From the NCBI GenBank assembly GCA_016845175.1, contig JAERTD010000014.1, positions 186,001 to 250,000 of the forward strand: DNA of 64,000 nt. The letters are read 5' to 3'. The notes beneath the pieces are model-generated. The model ran no database searches. It had not been told where the DNA came from and saw nothing but the letters and a program-made list of their open reading frames with translations. Within the stretch, counting starts at the first letter, position 1. Each line of letters starts with the position of its first letter. The translations under genes and the position numbers were made by a program. Positions 19,024-29,200 of this stretch are shown here, piece after piece. This stretch comes from Bacteroidota bacterium (GTDB lineage: Bacteria > Bacteroidota > Bacteroidia > Bacteroidales > F082).

Positions 19024-19740
19024 CTAAGGGAACAAATTGTATCTCAGTATGCAATAAATAGCCTTAAAGCCATCACGCCAGCCAATCTTCTTGCCCTCAT
19101 CATAGGTTCTTCCATAATAGGCAATGCCTACTTCGTAAATTTTGATTTTGGGAACATTGGCTATTTTGGCGGTAACTTCCGGTTCAAAACCAAACCTTTT
19201 CTCCCTAAGCTTGATGGGCTTGATCACATCCGATCGAAACAGCTTATAACAGGTTTCTATATCGGTGAGATTGAGGTTACTGAACATATTGGACAAAAAG
19301 GTCAGGAACTTATTACCAATCGAATGCCAGAAAAATAAGATGCGATGGGGTTTCCCACCCATAAAACGGGATCCGTATACTACATCGGCCACACCATCTA
19401 CCACAGGTTGCAGCAAATGATTAAAATCCTTTGGGTCGTACTCCAAGTCTGCATCCTGAATGACAATAAAATCTCCTGTGGCCTCTTCAATGCCTCTGTG
19501 GATGGCGCCGCCTTTTCCTGTATTGTGGGATAGTTCAATCAAACGAATATTGGAATGACCAGCTTGTTCTATGTAGGTAGCCGCAACTTCTCTGGTGTTA
19601 TCAGTGGATCCGTCATCCACTATGATCACCTCTTTCTCCAGTTTGGCAATAAGCCTGACATCCATTACTTTATCTAGTATGGCAACCAGGGTTTGGGCCT
19701 CGTTATATGCTGGGATGATTATGGAAAGGGTTTGTGACAT
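19024..19740 (-). CDS. Glycosyltransferase family 2, dolichyl/polyprenyl-phosphate mannosyltransferase-like
   Basis: A 238-residue cytoplasmic GT-A enzyme with LSIIIPAYNEAQTL at the N-terminus, the nucleotide-sugar motif IVDDGSTDNT (40-49), GKGGAIHRGIEEATGD, and the DxD-type motif QDADLEYDP. The C-terminal YYGRTYDEGKKIGWRDGFKA segment is typical of DPM1-like GT2 proteins that place a sugar on polyprenyl phosphate. No C-terminal transmembrane helices are present, so it resembles the soluble type. It is 133 bases upstream of algI on the same strand and is a natural supplier of lipid-linked sugar for the GT39 enzyme. Confidence 0.85.
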   Translation of the reverse strand: MSQTLSIIIPAYNEAQTLVAILDKVMDVRLIAKLEKEVIIVDDGSTDNTREVAATYIEQAGHSNIRLIELSHNTGKGGAIHRGIEEATGDFIVIQDADLEYDPKDFNHLLQPVVDGVADVVYGSRFMGGKPHRILFFWHSIGNKFLTFLSNMFSNLNLTDIETCYKLFRSDVIKPIKLREKRFGFEPEVTAKIANVPKIKIYEVGIAYYGRTYDEGKKIGWRDGFKAIYCILRYNLFP

Positions 19741-19821
19741 ATTTGTTTCGGTTCAACGATCGAAAGTACTAAGAATTGTTGGCTTACAGGTTTTATTTGT
19801 GCTATGGATTTGTTGGTCCGT

Positions 19822-20742
19822 TTATAAGTTAAACCAATGACTGTCCTCGGGGATAGCTAAATCAATGCCATAAGAGATAATAGTATCTGTGGTGATCTCC
19901 AACCTGGAAATGAAAAAGGGATCTCCAACTTTTCGGTTGCCCACACCAATGACATCGAAAGCACCATTGGATTTATTCCATTTTCCCCGAAAAAATTTAC
20001 CTCCCCAATCCCCATGGATCAGGTAATCGTAATATTCGATATGAGGAAGCAATTCCTCCCGGCGAAAGGGTTTGTTGGTCCAGGTTTTATGATCTCCCTT
20101 AATCTGATGTTTGTTGTGCCATATGCATTGAGAAGTGAGCAACAAGGCAGGTTTTGTGGTGTCAAGTTGAGGTTTGATATGATTTAAATACTGCAACACC
20201 CGATCAATGGAATCATTCATATTGATGAACACATAATTGGCGTTGACATCACCGGCGATTTTATAGCGGTATCCTACTTTGTTTATATAGCGTTGTTCAG
20301 CCTCAAACTGATTGTCGTGTTTTCCATTATATCGTTCATAGTGGTAGTTTAAATCGTGGTTGCCCGGGGCAAAAAAGAGCGGCTTGCCTATGCGTTCAAA
20401 TTGTGAAAGTACATAATCCCATTCTTCCTCGCTGTTATCCTTCACCACATCACCCAGTATGAAAATATAGTCGGCATCTTCCTTAATAATGGTTTCGATG
20501 AAAGCATCAAATACCAAGGGGTAGTTAAGCAATGGGTAGGTATGCCCAAAGGCAATGATGCTTGTAGTATCCTTTTCAAGAGAAAGCTTGGTTTCACTTA
20601 ATTCTGTTTCATAAAAGCCTTTATGTAACTCAGTTAATGTAAGAGGCACATTCTCATAGCGTAAAGACGCTTCCTTAGGGTGACAGGACAAAAGCAATAT
20701 TCCGCTCAGGAGTGGCATCAAAAAAACCAATAACTTTGTCAT
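19822..20742 (-). CDS. Metallophosphoesterase-like lipoprotein
   Basis: A 306-residue protein with a lipoprotein signal (LLSGILLLSC, Cys20), starting at the Met of MTKLLVF; this start is preferred over one 15 codons upstream because it gives a proper signal peptide. Calcineurin-type metallophosphoesterase motifs are visible: YIFILGDVVKDN (motif II), FFAPGNHDLNYH (motif III) and the later His-containing TSQCIWHNKH and YDYLIHGDWGG. Motif I, normally DxH, reads FGHTYP, so the metal-binding Asp position appears replaced. It is divergent from a second metallophosphoesterase. The substrate is unknown; a phosphodiester in a surface glycan or lipid is a guess from the neighbours. Confidence 0.75.
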   Translation of the reverse strand: MTKLLVFLMPLLSGILLLSCHPKEASLRYENVPLTLTELHKGFYETELSETKLSLEKDTTSIIAFGHTYPLLNYPLVFDAFIETIIKEDADYIFILGDVVKDNSEEEWDYVLSQFERIGKPLFFAPGNHDLNYHYERYNGKHDNQFEAEQRYINKVGYRYKIAGDVNANYVFINMNDSIDRVLQYLNHIKPQLDTTKPALLLTSQCIWHNKHQIKGDHKTWTNKPFRREELLPHIEYYDYLIHGDWGGKFFRGKWNKSNGAFDVIGVGNRKVGDPFFISRLEITTDTIISYGIDLAIPEDSHWFNL

Positions 20743-20832
20743 ATTGATAATAATTGTGGGAGTTTTGAAGGGCATAAATGTAAGCATTTTGAAAAAGCTC
20801 CATTGATACGAGTGCAGTAAAATATTAAGCTG

Positions 20833-21708
20833 TTGAGAAACTTAATTCAAATACAACTTTTGGCTGCAATGCTATTTAGTATTGGCTTGTGCCATTTGCC
20901 CGAGATAGTATCTGCTCAGAGGAATGATACCATTTCATTCCTATTTGCCGGGCACACTTATCAATATGGTTCAAATGGAAAAAAAATTGATTATCGTTTT
21001 GAACAATTGGATAAATCAGACTATGAAGGTATTTGGCTGGGTGGAGACGTTTGTTCGGAAGCCCTGCTGGAGTACAATATAATTCAATATATCGATAGTG
21101 TGGTACCTCTTTCGAACCCTGAAAACCATTGGGCACTTGGTAATCACGATGCCCGCAATGGTAACTGGGAATGGTATGAGGAATTTGCCAATAGAAAAAC
21201 TTATTATGCTTATCATTCCCATGGCATGACCCGTATCATTCTCAATACCAATCTGGTCCCTACTCATTGCGAGATGATGGATGAACAATATGAGATGATC
21301 ACCACTGTTTTAGACAGCATACAGGAATCGAGTCACTTGATTCTAATGATGCATCACAATATCTGGCATGGTGTGCCAGGTTTGCCTCATCCTTATGAGT
21401 ATTCACAAAGCAATCTGAGGTATTGGAATGCCAACTGTGATTCGGTTAATACCAGTTTCCTGGATATTGTTTATCCCAAATTACTGGAAGTAGAAGCAAG
21501 AGGTGTAGAGGTATATTGTATTCTTGGTGATATGGGTTCAGGTCTCAAGAAAATTGATATGGAATCCAATGATGGCATTCGATTTTTGGGTTGTGGCTTA
21601 TATAAAAATGAAGAGGAAGATATGGTGTTAATCATGAATCTTCATACTGTAAACCAACAGTTGGAATATGGCTATCACAGACTAGATTCATTACTTCTGG
21701 TCAAATAA
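20833..21708 (+). CDS. Secreted metallophosphoesterase-like protein
   Basis: A 291-residue protein read from a TTG start at 20833. The only upstream in-frame codons run into a stop at 20818, and a later Met would remove the positively charged start of the signal peptide (RNLIQIQLLAAMLFSIG, cleavage likely near SAQ). Metallophosphoesterase motifs II and III are GIWLGGDVCSEA and HWALGNHDARNG, with LILMMHHNIWHG as motif IV. As in the divergent neighbour, motif I reads AGHTYQY instead of DxH. The two proteins share this unusual motif and look like diverged paralogues. Likely exported to the periplasm; substrate unknown. Confidence 0.68.
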   Translation: MRNLIQIQLLAAMLFSIGLCHLPEIVSAQRNDTISFLFAGHTYQYGSNGKKIDYRFEQLDKSDYEGIWLGGDVCSEALLEYNIIQYIDSVVPLSNPENHWALGNHDARNGNWEWYEEFANRKTYYAYHSHGMTRIILNTNLVPTHCEMMDEQYEMITTVLDSIQESSHLILMMHHNIWHGVPGLPHPYEYSQSNLRYWNANCDSVNTSFLDIVYPKLLEVEARGVEVYCILGDMGSGLKKIDMESNDGIRFLGCGLYKNEEEDMVLIMNLHTVNQQLEYGYHRLDSLLLVK

Positions 21709-21710
21709 TA

Positions 21711-23171
21711 TTAATATACAACAAGCTTTCCTCTCAAGACCTGGGTGGTATTATTACTTGAATAGATTTTGTAGATATAGGTTCCAGCAGCCAAATCACC
21801 AACATCGAAACTGAAATCGGGACCGAATACTTTAATTTTCCTAGTGAAAAAACCATTAATTGATGTTAATTCCATTATTCGTACGAATTCAGAATTGTTT
21901 GCATCAAGAATTATTCTCCCCTTATCGTGAACAGGATTAGGAGCGATTAAAGCCTGATTAAAGAAATTGGATTCTGTTCCTGTGAATAAATTTTCAATAA
22001 AACCATCGGAATCTACTTTGACAAATAAAAAATCGTACCCACCATTTCCATAACTCAGGGAACTGCCCAAAACAGCACATCCACTATCAGCTGTAGCCAA
22101 TATTTTATTGCCCAAATCAATGTCATCTCCACCAATGGTGATATCCCATATAGCCGTTCCTTCCGCATCAGTTTTCACAAGATAGAAGTCTACGCTACCA
22201 GCTTCGCCAAAGCTTTTCGTAGATCCAAACAAGTATAGGTCACCAGAACTGCTGATGTCCATGGACATGCCATATTCATATTTTTCCCCACCATAGGTTT
22301 TGTGCCATTCAAGCTGATCATTGGTATCAAATTTTGCTAAGAACATATCAAAGCTTCCGGCACCAAAACTTTGGCTGGAACCAAAAATATAATATCCTCC
22401 TCCAGGGGCATGGTGTATGGCATTACCAAAATCGTGCTCGCTTCCACCCAACAAATGTCTCCATAATTCATTGCCGTGATTGTCTATCGATAATAACAAA
22501 ATGTCAGCATTACTTCTCAAATAGTTCTGATGGACATCATCAAAAAACCCGTCTTTTGTGCCAACAATAATAAAACTGCCATCGTTTTTTTCAATTACAT
22601 CCATGCCATAATCATCCAGATCATAACCGTAATGATACTCCCAAATAGTATCGCCAACAGCATCTGTCTTAACTATGTAAAAATCTCCGGGATCGTCAAA
22701 CCCCCTGCTATAGCCTACAATCAATAAGTGATTGTCAGAAGTCTCTAGAATTTTGAAACCCTTTTCATCCAGAAGAGTACCCAAGGAAACTTTCCAAAGT
22801 TCTTCTCCTAGAGTGTTGATTTTATGTAAATTAACATTGGTTCTTCTCCAGCCCTCTTTCCAGCGATCACCAAGTATCAGATATCCATTAGTTGTGGGGA
22901 TAATATCTCTGGCAAAATCCTGGTGATTATCACCGTAGGTACCCGACCAAATGAGGTTCCCATAGGCATTGAGTTTAATTAAGTAATTGTCTTCACTTCC
23001 CTGACCATAGGACCTTGTACTCCCCGCCAAAAGAAATCCGCCTTCAGCAGTTCTGCACATGGAGCTTGCTTTCTCATTTTTGAATCCGCCGAAAGTTAAA
23101 CCTGGTGTGTTTTGTGTAAAAGCCATCAAGCTGAAAAGCAACAAGCCATAAGTAAGTGCTATTGTTTTCAT
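21711..23171 (-). CDS. Secreted repeat (propeller-like) protein with type IX secretion C-terminal domain
   Basis: A 486-residue protein starting at the Met of MKTIALTYGLLLFSLMAF, a signal peptide; the longer frame adds 29 non-signal residues. The body has about seven repeats of roughly 50 residues with the pattern 'GGF-I-GST-S-GxG--D-YLIK-D--GN-IW--TYGG---D', as in Bacteroidota proteins annotated as having repeated blade motifs. The last 80 residues, from ALIAPNPVHDKGRI to LRGKLVVY, form a type A T9SS sorting domain (PNP motif, then LAAGTYIYKIY). It is therefore exported by the type IX system. It lies tail to tail with the second metallophosphoesterase (stops 2 bases apart) and head to head with the CotH pair. 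Confidence 0.82.
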   Translation of the reverse strand: MKTIALTYGLLLFSLMAFTQNTPGLTFGGFKNEKASSMCRTAEGGFLLAGSTRSYGQGSEDNYLIKLNAYGNLIWSGTYGDNHQDFARDIIPTTNGYLILGDRWKEGWRRTNVNLHKINTLGEELWKVSLGTLLDEKGFKILETSDNHLLIVGYSRGFDDPGDFYIVKTDAVGDTIWEYHYGYDLDDYGMDVIEKNDGSFIIVGTKDGFFDDVHQNYLRSNADILLLSIDNHGNELWRHLLGGSEHDFGNAIHHAPGGGYYIFGSSQSFGAGSFDMFLAKFDTNDQLEWHKTYGGEKYEYGMSMDISSSGDLYLFGSTKSFGEAGSVDFYLVKTDAEGTAIWDITIGGDDIDLGNKILATADSGCAVLGSSLSYGNGGYDFLFVKVDSDGFIENLFTGTESNFFNQALIAPNPVHDKGRIILDANNSEFVRIMELTSINGFFTRKIKVFGPDFSFDVGDLAAGTYIYKIYSSNNTTQVLRGKLVVY

Positions 23172-23198
23172 TATATATGAAGGGTGTTTTAAATCAAT

Positions 23199-23206
23199 TA
23201 TCTTTG
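23199..23206 (+). promoter_or_regulatory. Bacteroidota -7 element for the CotH-like gene pair
   Basis: TATCTTTG matches TAnnTTTG, 41 bases before the CotH-like start. It abuts the oppositely oriented element at 23207-23214. Confidence 0.45.
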
Positions 23207-23214
23207 CAAACATA
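23207..23214 (-). promoter_or_regulatory. Bacteroidota -7 element for the T9SS propeller gene
   Basis: On the minus strand TATGTTTG matches TAnnTTTG, 36 bases upstream of the ATG at 23171. It forms a near-symmetric TATCTTTG/CAAACATA arrangement with the plus-strand element. Confidence 0.45.
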
Positions 23215-23246
23215 AGGTAAGGACCCAAGAATAGCGTACCAGAACA

Positions 23247-26200
23247 ATGCTTAAGCAAATATACTTTATTCGGTTTAGTTTACTGATGCCACTGCTCATT
23301 TTGATGCTGGCTTCCTGTGTGAGACAAAGCAATTTTCCCGCAGGCAAAAAGTTAATTTGCGATGCTGAGAAACGTACGGCTAAGGGTGATTCGTTTATAG
23401 CGAAAAACGATAGTACCGCTTTCTTCGCCGGTGGCTGGTTTCGTACTGCAAAAGAAGCCTATTCCGGAAAACACTCAGTATTGACTGTACCCAAAACCAA
23501 AGCGTTCGCTTTTGCTTATACCATTAAAAACGCCGGCCCCGACTGGGTTTTTAAGGTCAGTGTTTGGCGAAAATCAAAGGATGGTAAGGGATCACTTGTG
23601 GTGGCTTCCAACAATACGGATGAGCTGTATTTGGCTACAGCGGATGCTGTCGAAACCAGCAGAGATGGATGGGAACGTTTGGAACTGGATATTTATACAC
23701 CTCCCTATTTTGATGGGCAGGATATCAAATTTTATGTATGGAACAATGGTTCAGATTCAGTCTACTTTGACGATTTAAGTATCCACCGTTATAAGAAAGC
23801 CCATTACCCGGATTATCAGGAAGAGCCCTTTTCAATTATGCTTGACACTTCCGATTATATGAAGATAGTCAGCAAACGAAAAGAAGCTTTTGCCAATGGA
23901 ATCTTACAAACATCTGATGATGATTGGGTAAGAGGAATTGTTTTCGGTGGTGGCGAAATAATGAAGGTTAGAATGCGGCTGAAGGGAGATTGGCTGGATC
24001 ATCTGTGGGGTGATAAGTGGTCCTTCCGAATCAAAATGAGGAAAGATCATTCATGGAATCGTTTACGTACTTTCTCTGTGCAAACACCAGCTTCCAGAGC
24101 CTATTTGATGGAATGGGTGGCTCATGAGTACTACCAAAGCAAAGATGTATTGACCACTCGTTATGGTTTTATACCACTCCAGCTCAATAACGAAAATCGA
24201 GGCCTGTATGCCTGGGAAGAGCATTTTGTTAAGCAGTTGCTGGAATGGCGCAACCGACGTGAAGGGCCCATAGTGAAATTTACAGAGGATGCTTTTTGGC
24301 AGATCCAGAAAATCAATATCAATGAGAAAAAATGGCCTGTCTTTCCCTATTACGAAGCATCCGTTATTAAACCTTTTGGTGTAAACAGAACCATTAAAAA
24401 CCCTGTGTTATACCAACAATATTTGCAGGCACAGAAACTCATGTTTCAATTTAAGCATGGCCTGAAAAAACCGGCTGAAATATTTGATTTGGAAAAAATG
24501 GCCACCTATTATGCCATGCTCGACCTGACCCATGCACGACATGGGATGACCTGGCATAACCAACGCTTCTATTTCAACCCCATAATTGCTAAACTGGAAC
24601 CCATAGCATTTGATGGTTATACCGACCATCTCGATATCGATCTGTCCATTGAGGATAATTTTGCCTATAAAATATTTATACTGAAAGAAATTAAAGGAGC
24701 TGAAAAACTGCATTATAGCTTGTTTACAGACTCTTTGTTTCTCACCACTTACCTTGACAAATTAAAGGAGGTAAGTAATGAGGATTATATCAACAGCATG
24801 TATGCAGAAATTTCTGAAGATCGTTTCCATTATGATTCATTGTTAAAGCTTGAATTTCCATACGTAGATTATGATCATGAACTGATAAGAAAGAGTGCAG
24901 CTGCACTAAGATCTTATCTGCCGGAATTGGAAAAACTATTGGATCCATGGGTCAATAATGATGTGTTAAGTATCCCGGTCTATGCAGAGCAATATTCAGA
25001 TACCAGTGTGTATGAGAACACTCCTGAATATTTTCTGAATGCCTATGTTGAAGATCATTATGTAGATAGTCTGATGCTTAGTGTCCATAATTATTATTCC
25101 AGAGATTTGATTTTATTGGGAAGTGGTCCCGACAACAGGCATGTCACCCATTATTTTGCTGATCAACCCAAGATTGGGGCCTACCATGAAGGCATGTTGG
25201 GCGAACGTTTGGATGTGAAGGTGGATTCTTCAGCCAGGTATTTATTCTTTATGTTTCCTGAGCGATTCAACACTTATGTGGTTGCCATTAACCCATGGCC
25301 TTATCCTCGGGGAATAACGCCCCAACAGGAATTGAGTCAAATGATCAATCTGTCAGATAACCCCATGATTGACAAGATCATTGGCCATAAGATCTTCATT
25401 AAAAAAGATAGTCTGGTAGTGGACAAACCAATGGTTTTTCCCGGAGGTTACGAACTAATCTTTGAAGAAGGAACTGTACTCAATATGCTCAATCAATCAC
25501 TATTCTTATCCTATTCGCCTGTAAAGATGCATGGAACATCTGATGAACCCATTCATATCACCTCGTCAGACTATTCAGCCAATGGTTTTACAGTGTTGCA
25601 GGCCCGGGAAAAATCTGTTGTCAATCATGTGAAATTCAGCAACCTGAATACACTGGATTATAATCACTGGACCTTGACCGGAGCGGTTAATTTTTATGAG
25701 TCTGATGTGCACTTTAATGGCTGTGAGTTTTACAGAAACCAATGTGAAGATGCGCTGAATGTTATTCGGTCAACTTTTGATCTGAACCATTCAGAGTTTT
25801 CCTTTATCCAGTCCGACGCCTTCGATTCTGATTTTAGCAAGGGTAGGGTTTCTAATACAACATTCAGTAACATAGGCAATGATGCCATCGACTTTTCAGG
25901 AAGTGACATCCTGATCATCGATACGGAAATTTCAGACGCCCAGGATAAAGGCATCAGCGGGGGCGAAGAATCTCATTTATTGGTGAGTAATGTGCGCATT
26001 GTAAGAGCAAATATTGGGATTGCCTCTAAGGACCTTTCAGTGGTGGAAGTGGTGGACTCTCAAATTATTGATTGTAATTATGGATTGGTGTTGTTGAGGA
26101 AAAAACCTGAATACGGACCAGCCCAAATGCTCATTAACAGCAGTCATATCGTAAACCCAAAACAGGAGCATCTCATAGAAAAAGGTTCCATAGTGCATTG

Positions 26201-26255
26201 GGATGGAAAACGTATTGAAGGAGAGGCAAAAAATGTAGGTGAATTGTTTTATTAA
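23247..26255 (+). CDS. CotH-kinase-like lipoprotein with C-terminal right-handed beta-helix (paralogue 1)
   Basis: A 1002-residue lipoprotein (LILMLASC, Cys24). Three regions can be told apart. Residues about 30-180 form a beta-sandwich/CBM-like module ending WNNGSDSVYFDDLSI. Residues about 190-590 resemble the CotH kinase fold: MRLKGDWLDH near 242, NRGLYAWEEHFVKQ, and HGMTWHNQRFYFNP followed by LEPIAFDGY, matching the N/D and terminal D of CotH active sites. Residues about 740-960 form a right-handed parallel beta-helix with repeating turns (CEDALNVIRS, FSNIGNDAIDFSGSD). CotH proteins are atypical kinases, some known to phosphorylate spore-coat proteins. It overlaps the next paralogue by one base. 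Target is unknown. Confidence 0.72.
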   Translation: MLKQIYFIRFSLLMPLLILMLASCVRQSNFPAGKKLICDAEKRTAKGDSFIAKNDSTAFFAGGWFRTAKEAYSGKHSVLTVPKTKAFAFAYTIKNAGPDWVFKVSVWRKSKDGKGSLVVASNNTDELYLATADAVETSRDGWERLELDIYTPPYFDGQDIKFYVWNNGSDSVYFDDLSIHRYKKAHYPDYQEEPFSIMLDTSDYMKIVSKRKEAFANGILQTSDDDWVRGIVFGGGEIMKVRMRLKGDWLDHLWGDKWSFRIKMRKDHSWNRLRTFSVQTPASRAYLMEWVAHEYYQSKDVLTTRYGFIPLQLNNENRGLYAWEEHFVKQLLEWRNRREGPIVKFTEDAFWQIQKININEKKWPVFPYYEASVIKPFGVNRTIKNPVLYQQYLQAQKLMFQFKHGLKKPAEIFDLEKMATYYAMLDLTHARHGMTWHNQRFYFNPIIAKLEPIAFDGYTDHLDIDLSIEDNFAYKIFILKEIKGAEKLHYSLFTDSLFLTTYLDKLKEVSNEDYINSMYAEISEDRFHYDSLLKLEFPYVDYDHELIRKSAAALRSYLPELEKLLDPWVNNDVLSIPVYAEQYSDTSVYENTPEYFLNAYVEDHYVDSLMLSVHNYYSRDLILLGSGPDNRHVTHYFADQPKIGAYHEGMLGERLDVKVDSSARYLFFMFPERFNTYVVAINPWPYPRGITPQQELSQMINLSDNPMIDKIIGHKIFIKKDSLVVDKPMVFPGGYELIFEEGTVLNMLNQSLFLSYSPVKMHGTSDEPIHITSSDYSANGFTVLQAREKSVVNHVKFSNLNTLDYNHWTLTGAVNFYESDVHFNGCEFYRNQCEDALNVIRSTFDLNHSEFSFIQSDAFDSDFSKGRVSNTTFSNIGNDAIDFSGSDILIIDTEISDAQDKGISGGEESHLLVSNVRIVRANIGIASKDLSVVEVVDSQIIDCNYGLVLLRKKPEYGPAQMLINSSHIVNPKQEHLIEKGSIVHWDGKRIEGEAKNVGELFY

Positions 26256-29200
26256 TGATAAGCAAATTACATAGCGGATTATTAGTATGGCTTATGTGCC
26301 CCCTGGTATTCATGGCTCTGGCACTGATGCCATCATGTGTGGATTATGAATCACGCGCCCTTGACTATCAGCTTACTTTTGACATGGAAACAGTGAGCGC
26401 AGATGGGAAATTCCTTGTGTCACAAGAGGATACCCTCTGGAGAACCAGCGGGGGAGTCCTGAGAACAACGGAAGTGAGCCGTAGTGGATCATATGCAGTA
26501 CGAACAGGGAATAAATCACCCTTTGCCTTGGCAGTGAGCTTCCCTGATATTGGTCCGGATACCTATGTTACGGCCAGTATCTGGAGAAAAAGTAGTGAAG
26601 ATATTGCCAAACTGGTGGTTTCTTCCACCCAAAGCAAGCAACTCTATCACATGACCTCTAAAACTGTTGAATATGGTGATGATGGTTGGGAAAAACTCAA
26701 ACTGGAGTTCTTTACACCTGCGAATTTTGCTTATCAGGAAATCAAAGTTAATGTCTGGAATAACGGACAGGCCGATGCCTGGTTTGATGACCTGGAAATA
26801 TCCATTCTTAGAGAAAAATCATACCCCGAATATCAGGAAAGCACCTTCTATATTGAAATGGATACCACCGAATTTATGAGGCTACAACAAGTACGACTCA
26901 GAGCATTTAATGATGGGGTACTGCAATCACAGGATGAGGACTGGGTAAAAGGAGTTGTCTTTTCAAAGGACAAGGCCATGAAAGCCAAAATGCGCTTGAA
27001 AGGCGACTGGCTGGACCACCTTTATGGAGATAAATGGTCGCTGCGAATTAAATTAAGAGGTGATGACAGCTGGAAGCGGATGAAAGTATTTTCGGTTCAA
27101 ACACCCCTTGCACGGATGGGAGTAAATGAGTGGTACTTCCACCAGGTTTGTATGGCTGAAGGATTGCTGACGACCCGCTATGGATTTATGCCACTGGGCA
27201 TCAATGGTGAAAACCGGGGGCTTTATGCCTATGAGGATCATTTTAGCAAACATTTGCTTGAGTCGCAAAACAGAAGGGAGGGGCCCATTGTCAGGTTTGT
27301 GGAAGATGCCTTATGGGATACCAGGGTGTATAACGAAAACGGAAAGCGCAACCTGAAGAAGACACCCATTTTCGATGCTTCTCCGATAAAACCTTTTACT
27401 GCTTCTAGAATAGTGGAAGACACCAACAAGTTGAAACAGTATTTGGTGGCTCAAAACCTGATGCTACAGTATAAGAACCGAACCCAGCCAGCTTCTGAAA
27501 TTTTTAATGTGGATATGCTGGCCAAATATTTTGCGCTGGCTGATGTGTTTATCGCACGCCACAGTCTGATCTGGCATAACCAGCGCTTCTATTATAACCC
27601 TGTGCTTTGCAAACTGGAGCCCATCGCTTTTGATTGCTTTTCAGACATTGGTTTGGGTGAATATGCGGGAAAACCCATTTGGGGATTTCTAAAAAGCGAT
27701 TCAAAGAACCGATTGGGTGGCGAATTCATTATGGTGAGAGAATTGTTCAATGACAGCCTTTTCGTTTCTCAATATATCAAAGCCCTTGAAAAATATTCAA
27801 GTGAAGCATTTTTGGAAAGCATGTCGGGAAGGTTTTTGGACGAGGCATTGCATTACGATTCTCTGCTCCGACTGGAATATCCTGATCACATTTTCGACCT
27901 GGAGGCACTTACTGTAAATGCTAAAGAAATACGTAAGCATCTTCCTTCTTTTAAGGAACTCAATCAGGCAAGAAAACAACAAGGACTTCAATGGGTGAAT
28001 GAACCTGTGATAGTTTCTGAACTGGATACAGTCTTAGGTGACTCTTTCCTTCCCAACCTCTTGCAGTGCTATATTCAAGCATTGGATGATGACAGTATGA
28101 CCATTAGGGTGAAGAATTATTTTCCTGAAGAACTGACCATTCTTGGCGTTGGAAGAACTAAGGATAGAATGGATGCCTTTCCTGTTCCTTCTCCTGTTAT
28201 AAAAGCCTATAAAGGGAATGCTCCTTCACTGGATTTCACAGTAGAAAAGTCAGAAGGATTTTACCTATTTGTGAGCAGACCCGGTGGTGGCCAGATGATA
28301 ACCACAGAGATTTACCAATGGCCAGAACCTGATGGATCTTTATCTCCTGTACAAGAACTGGTGACCCAAAGCAGCTTTGATGAATCACATGAGTTGTATG
28401 AAGCGAGAGGCCGGCAAATCATTTTTAATAAGGGAAACTGGCAATTGAAAGAAAACCTTATTATTCCCAGTGGCTATGAGGTAGTTTTTAATGCCGGAAC
28501 CACATTGGATATGGTCGATGAGGCGCTTTTTATTTCTTATTCACCTATAATAATGAAAGGAAGTGCAGCGAACCCCATTCGCATTATGTCATCCGATTTT
28601 TCAGCCAGAGGCTTTACCGTCATTCAGGCAGAATCCAGATCTCTGCTTGAGCACGTGATCTTTGAAAATTTAAATACCCTGGCCTATAAATCCTGGGTAT
28701 TAACAGGCGCAGTCAATTTTTATGAATCGGATGTGGATATATACCAAACCAGGTTTTCAAGAAACCAGTGTGAGGATGCCCTCAATATCATTCGTTCAAA
28801 CTTTCTCGTCAGCCATTCTTCATTTGAGCACATTTTCGCCGATGCCTTCGACTCAGACTTTTGTACTGGTGAAGTAAGGAATACTAATTTTACGAATATT
28901 GGTAATGATGCCATTGATTTTTCAGGAAGTCAGATATTTATAGCAGATTGTCAGATTCATGCAATCAATGACAAAGGTATCAGTGCCGGTGAAAATTCTC
29001 AGTTAACAGTTGAGCGCGTGAATATTACCCACGCCAATATTGGGTTGGCATCCAAAGACCTGTCAACCCTTGTTGTGTCCAATTCTACAGTCTCTGATTG
29101 TAATTATGGAGTCGTATTATTACAAAAGAAACCTGAATATGGCTCAGCACAGATGATACTGAACCAGACTAAATTGCTTCACTCAAAAACCACAAGACTG

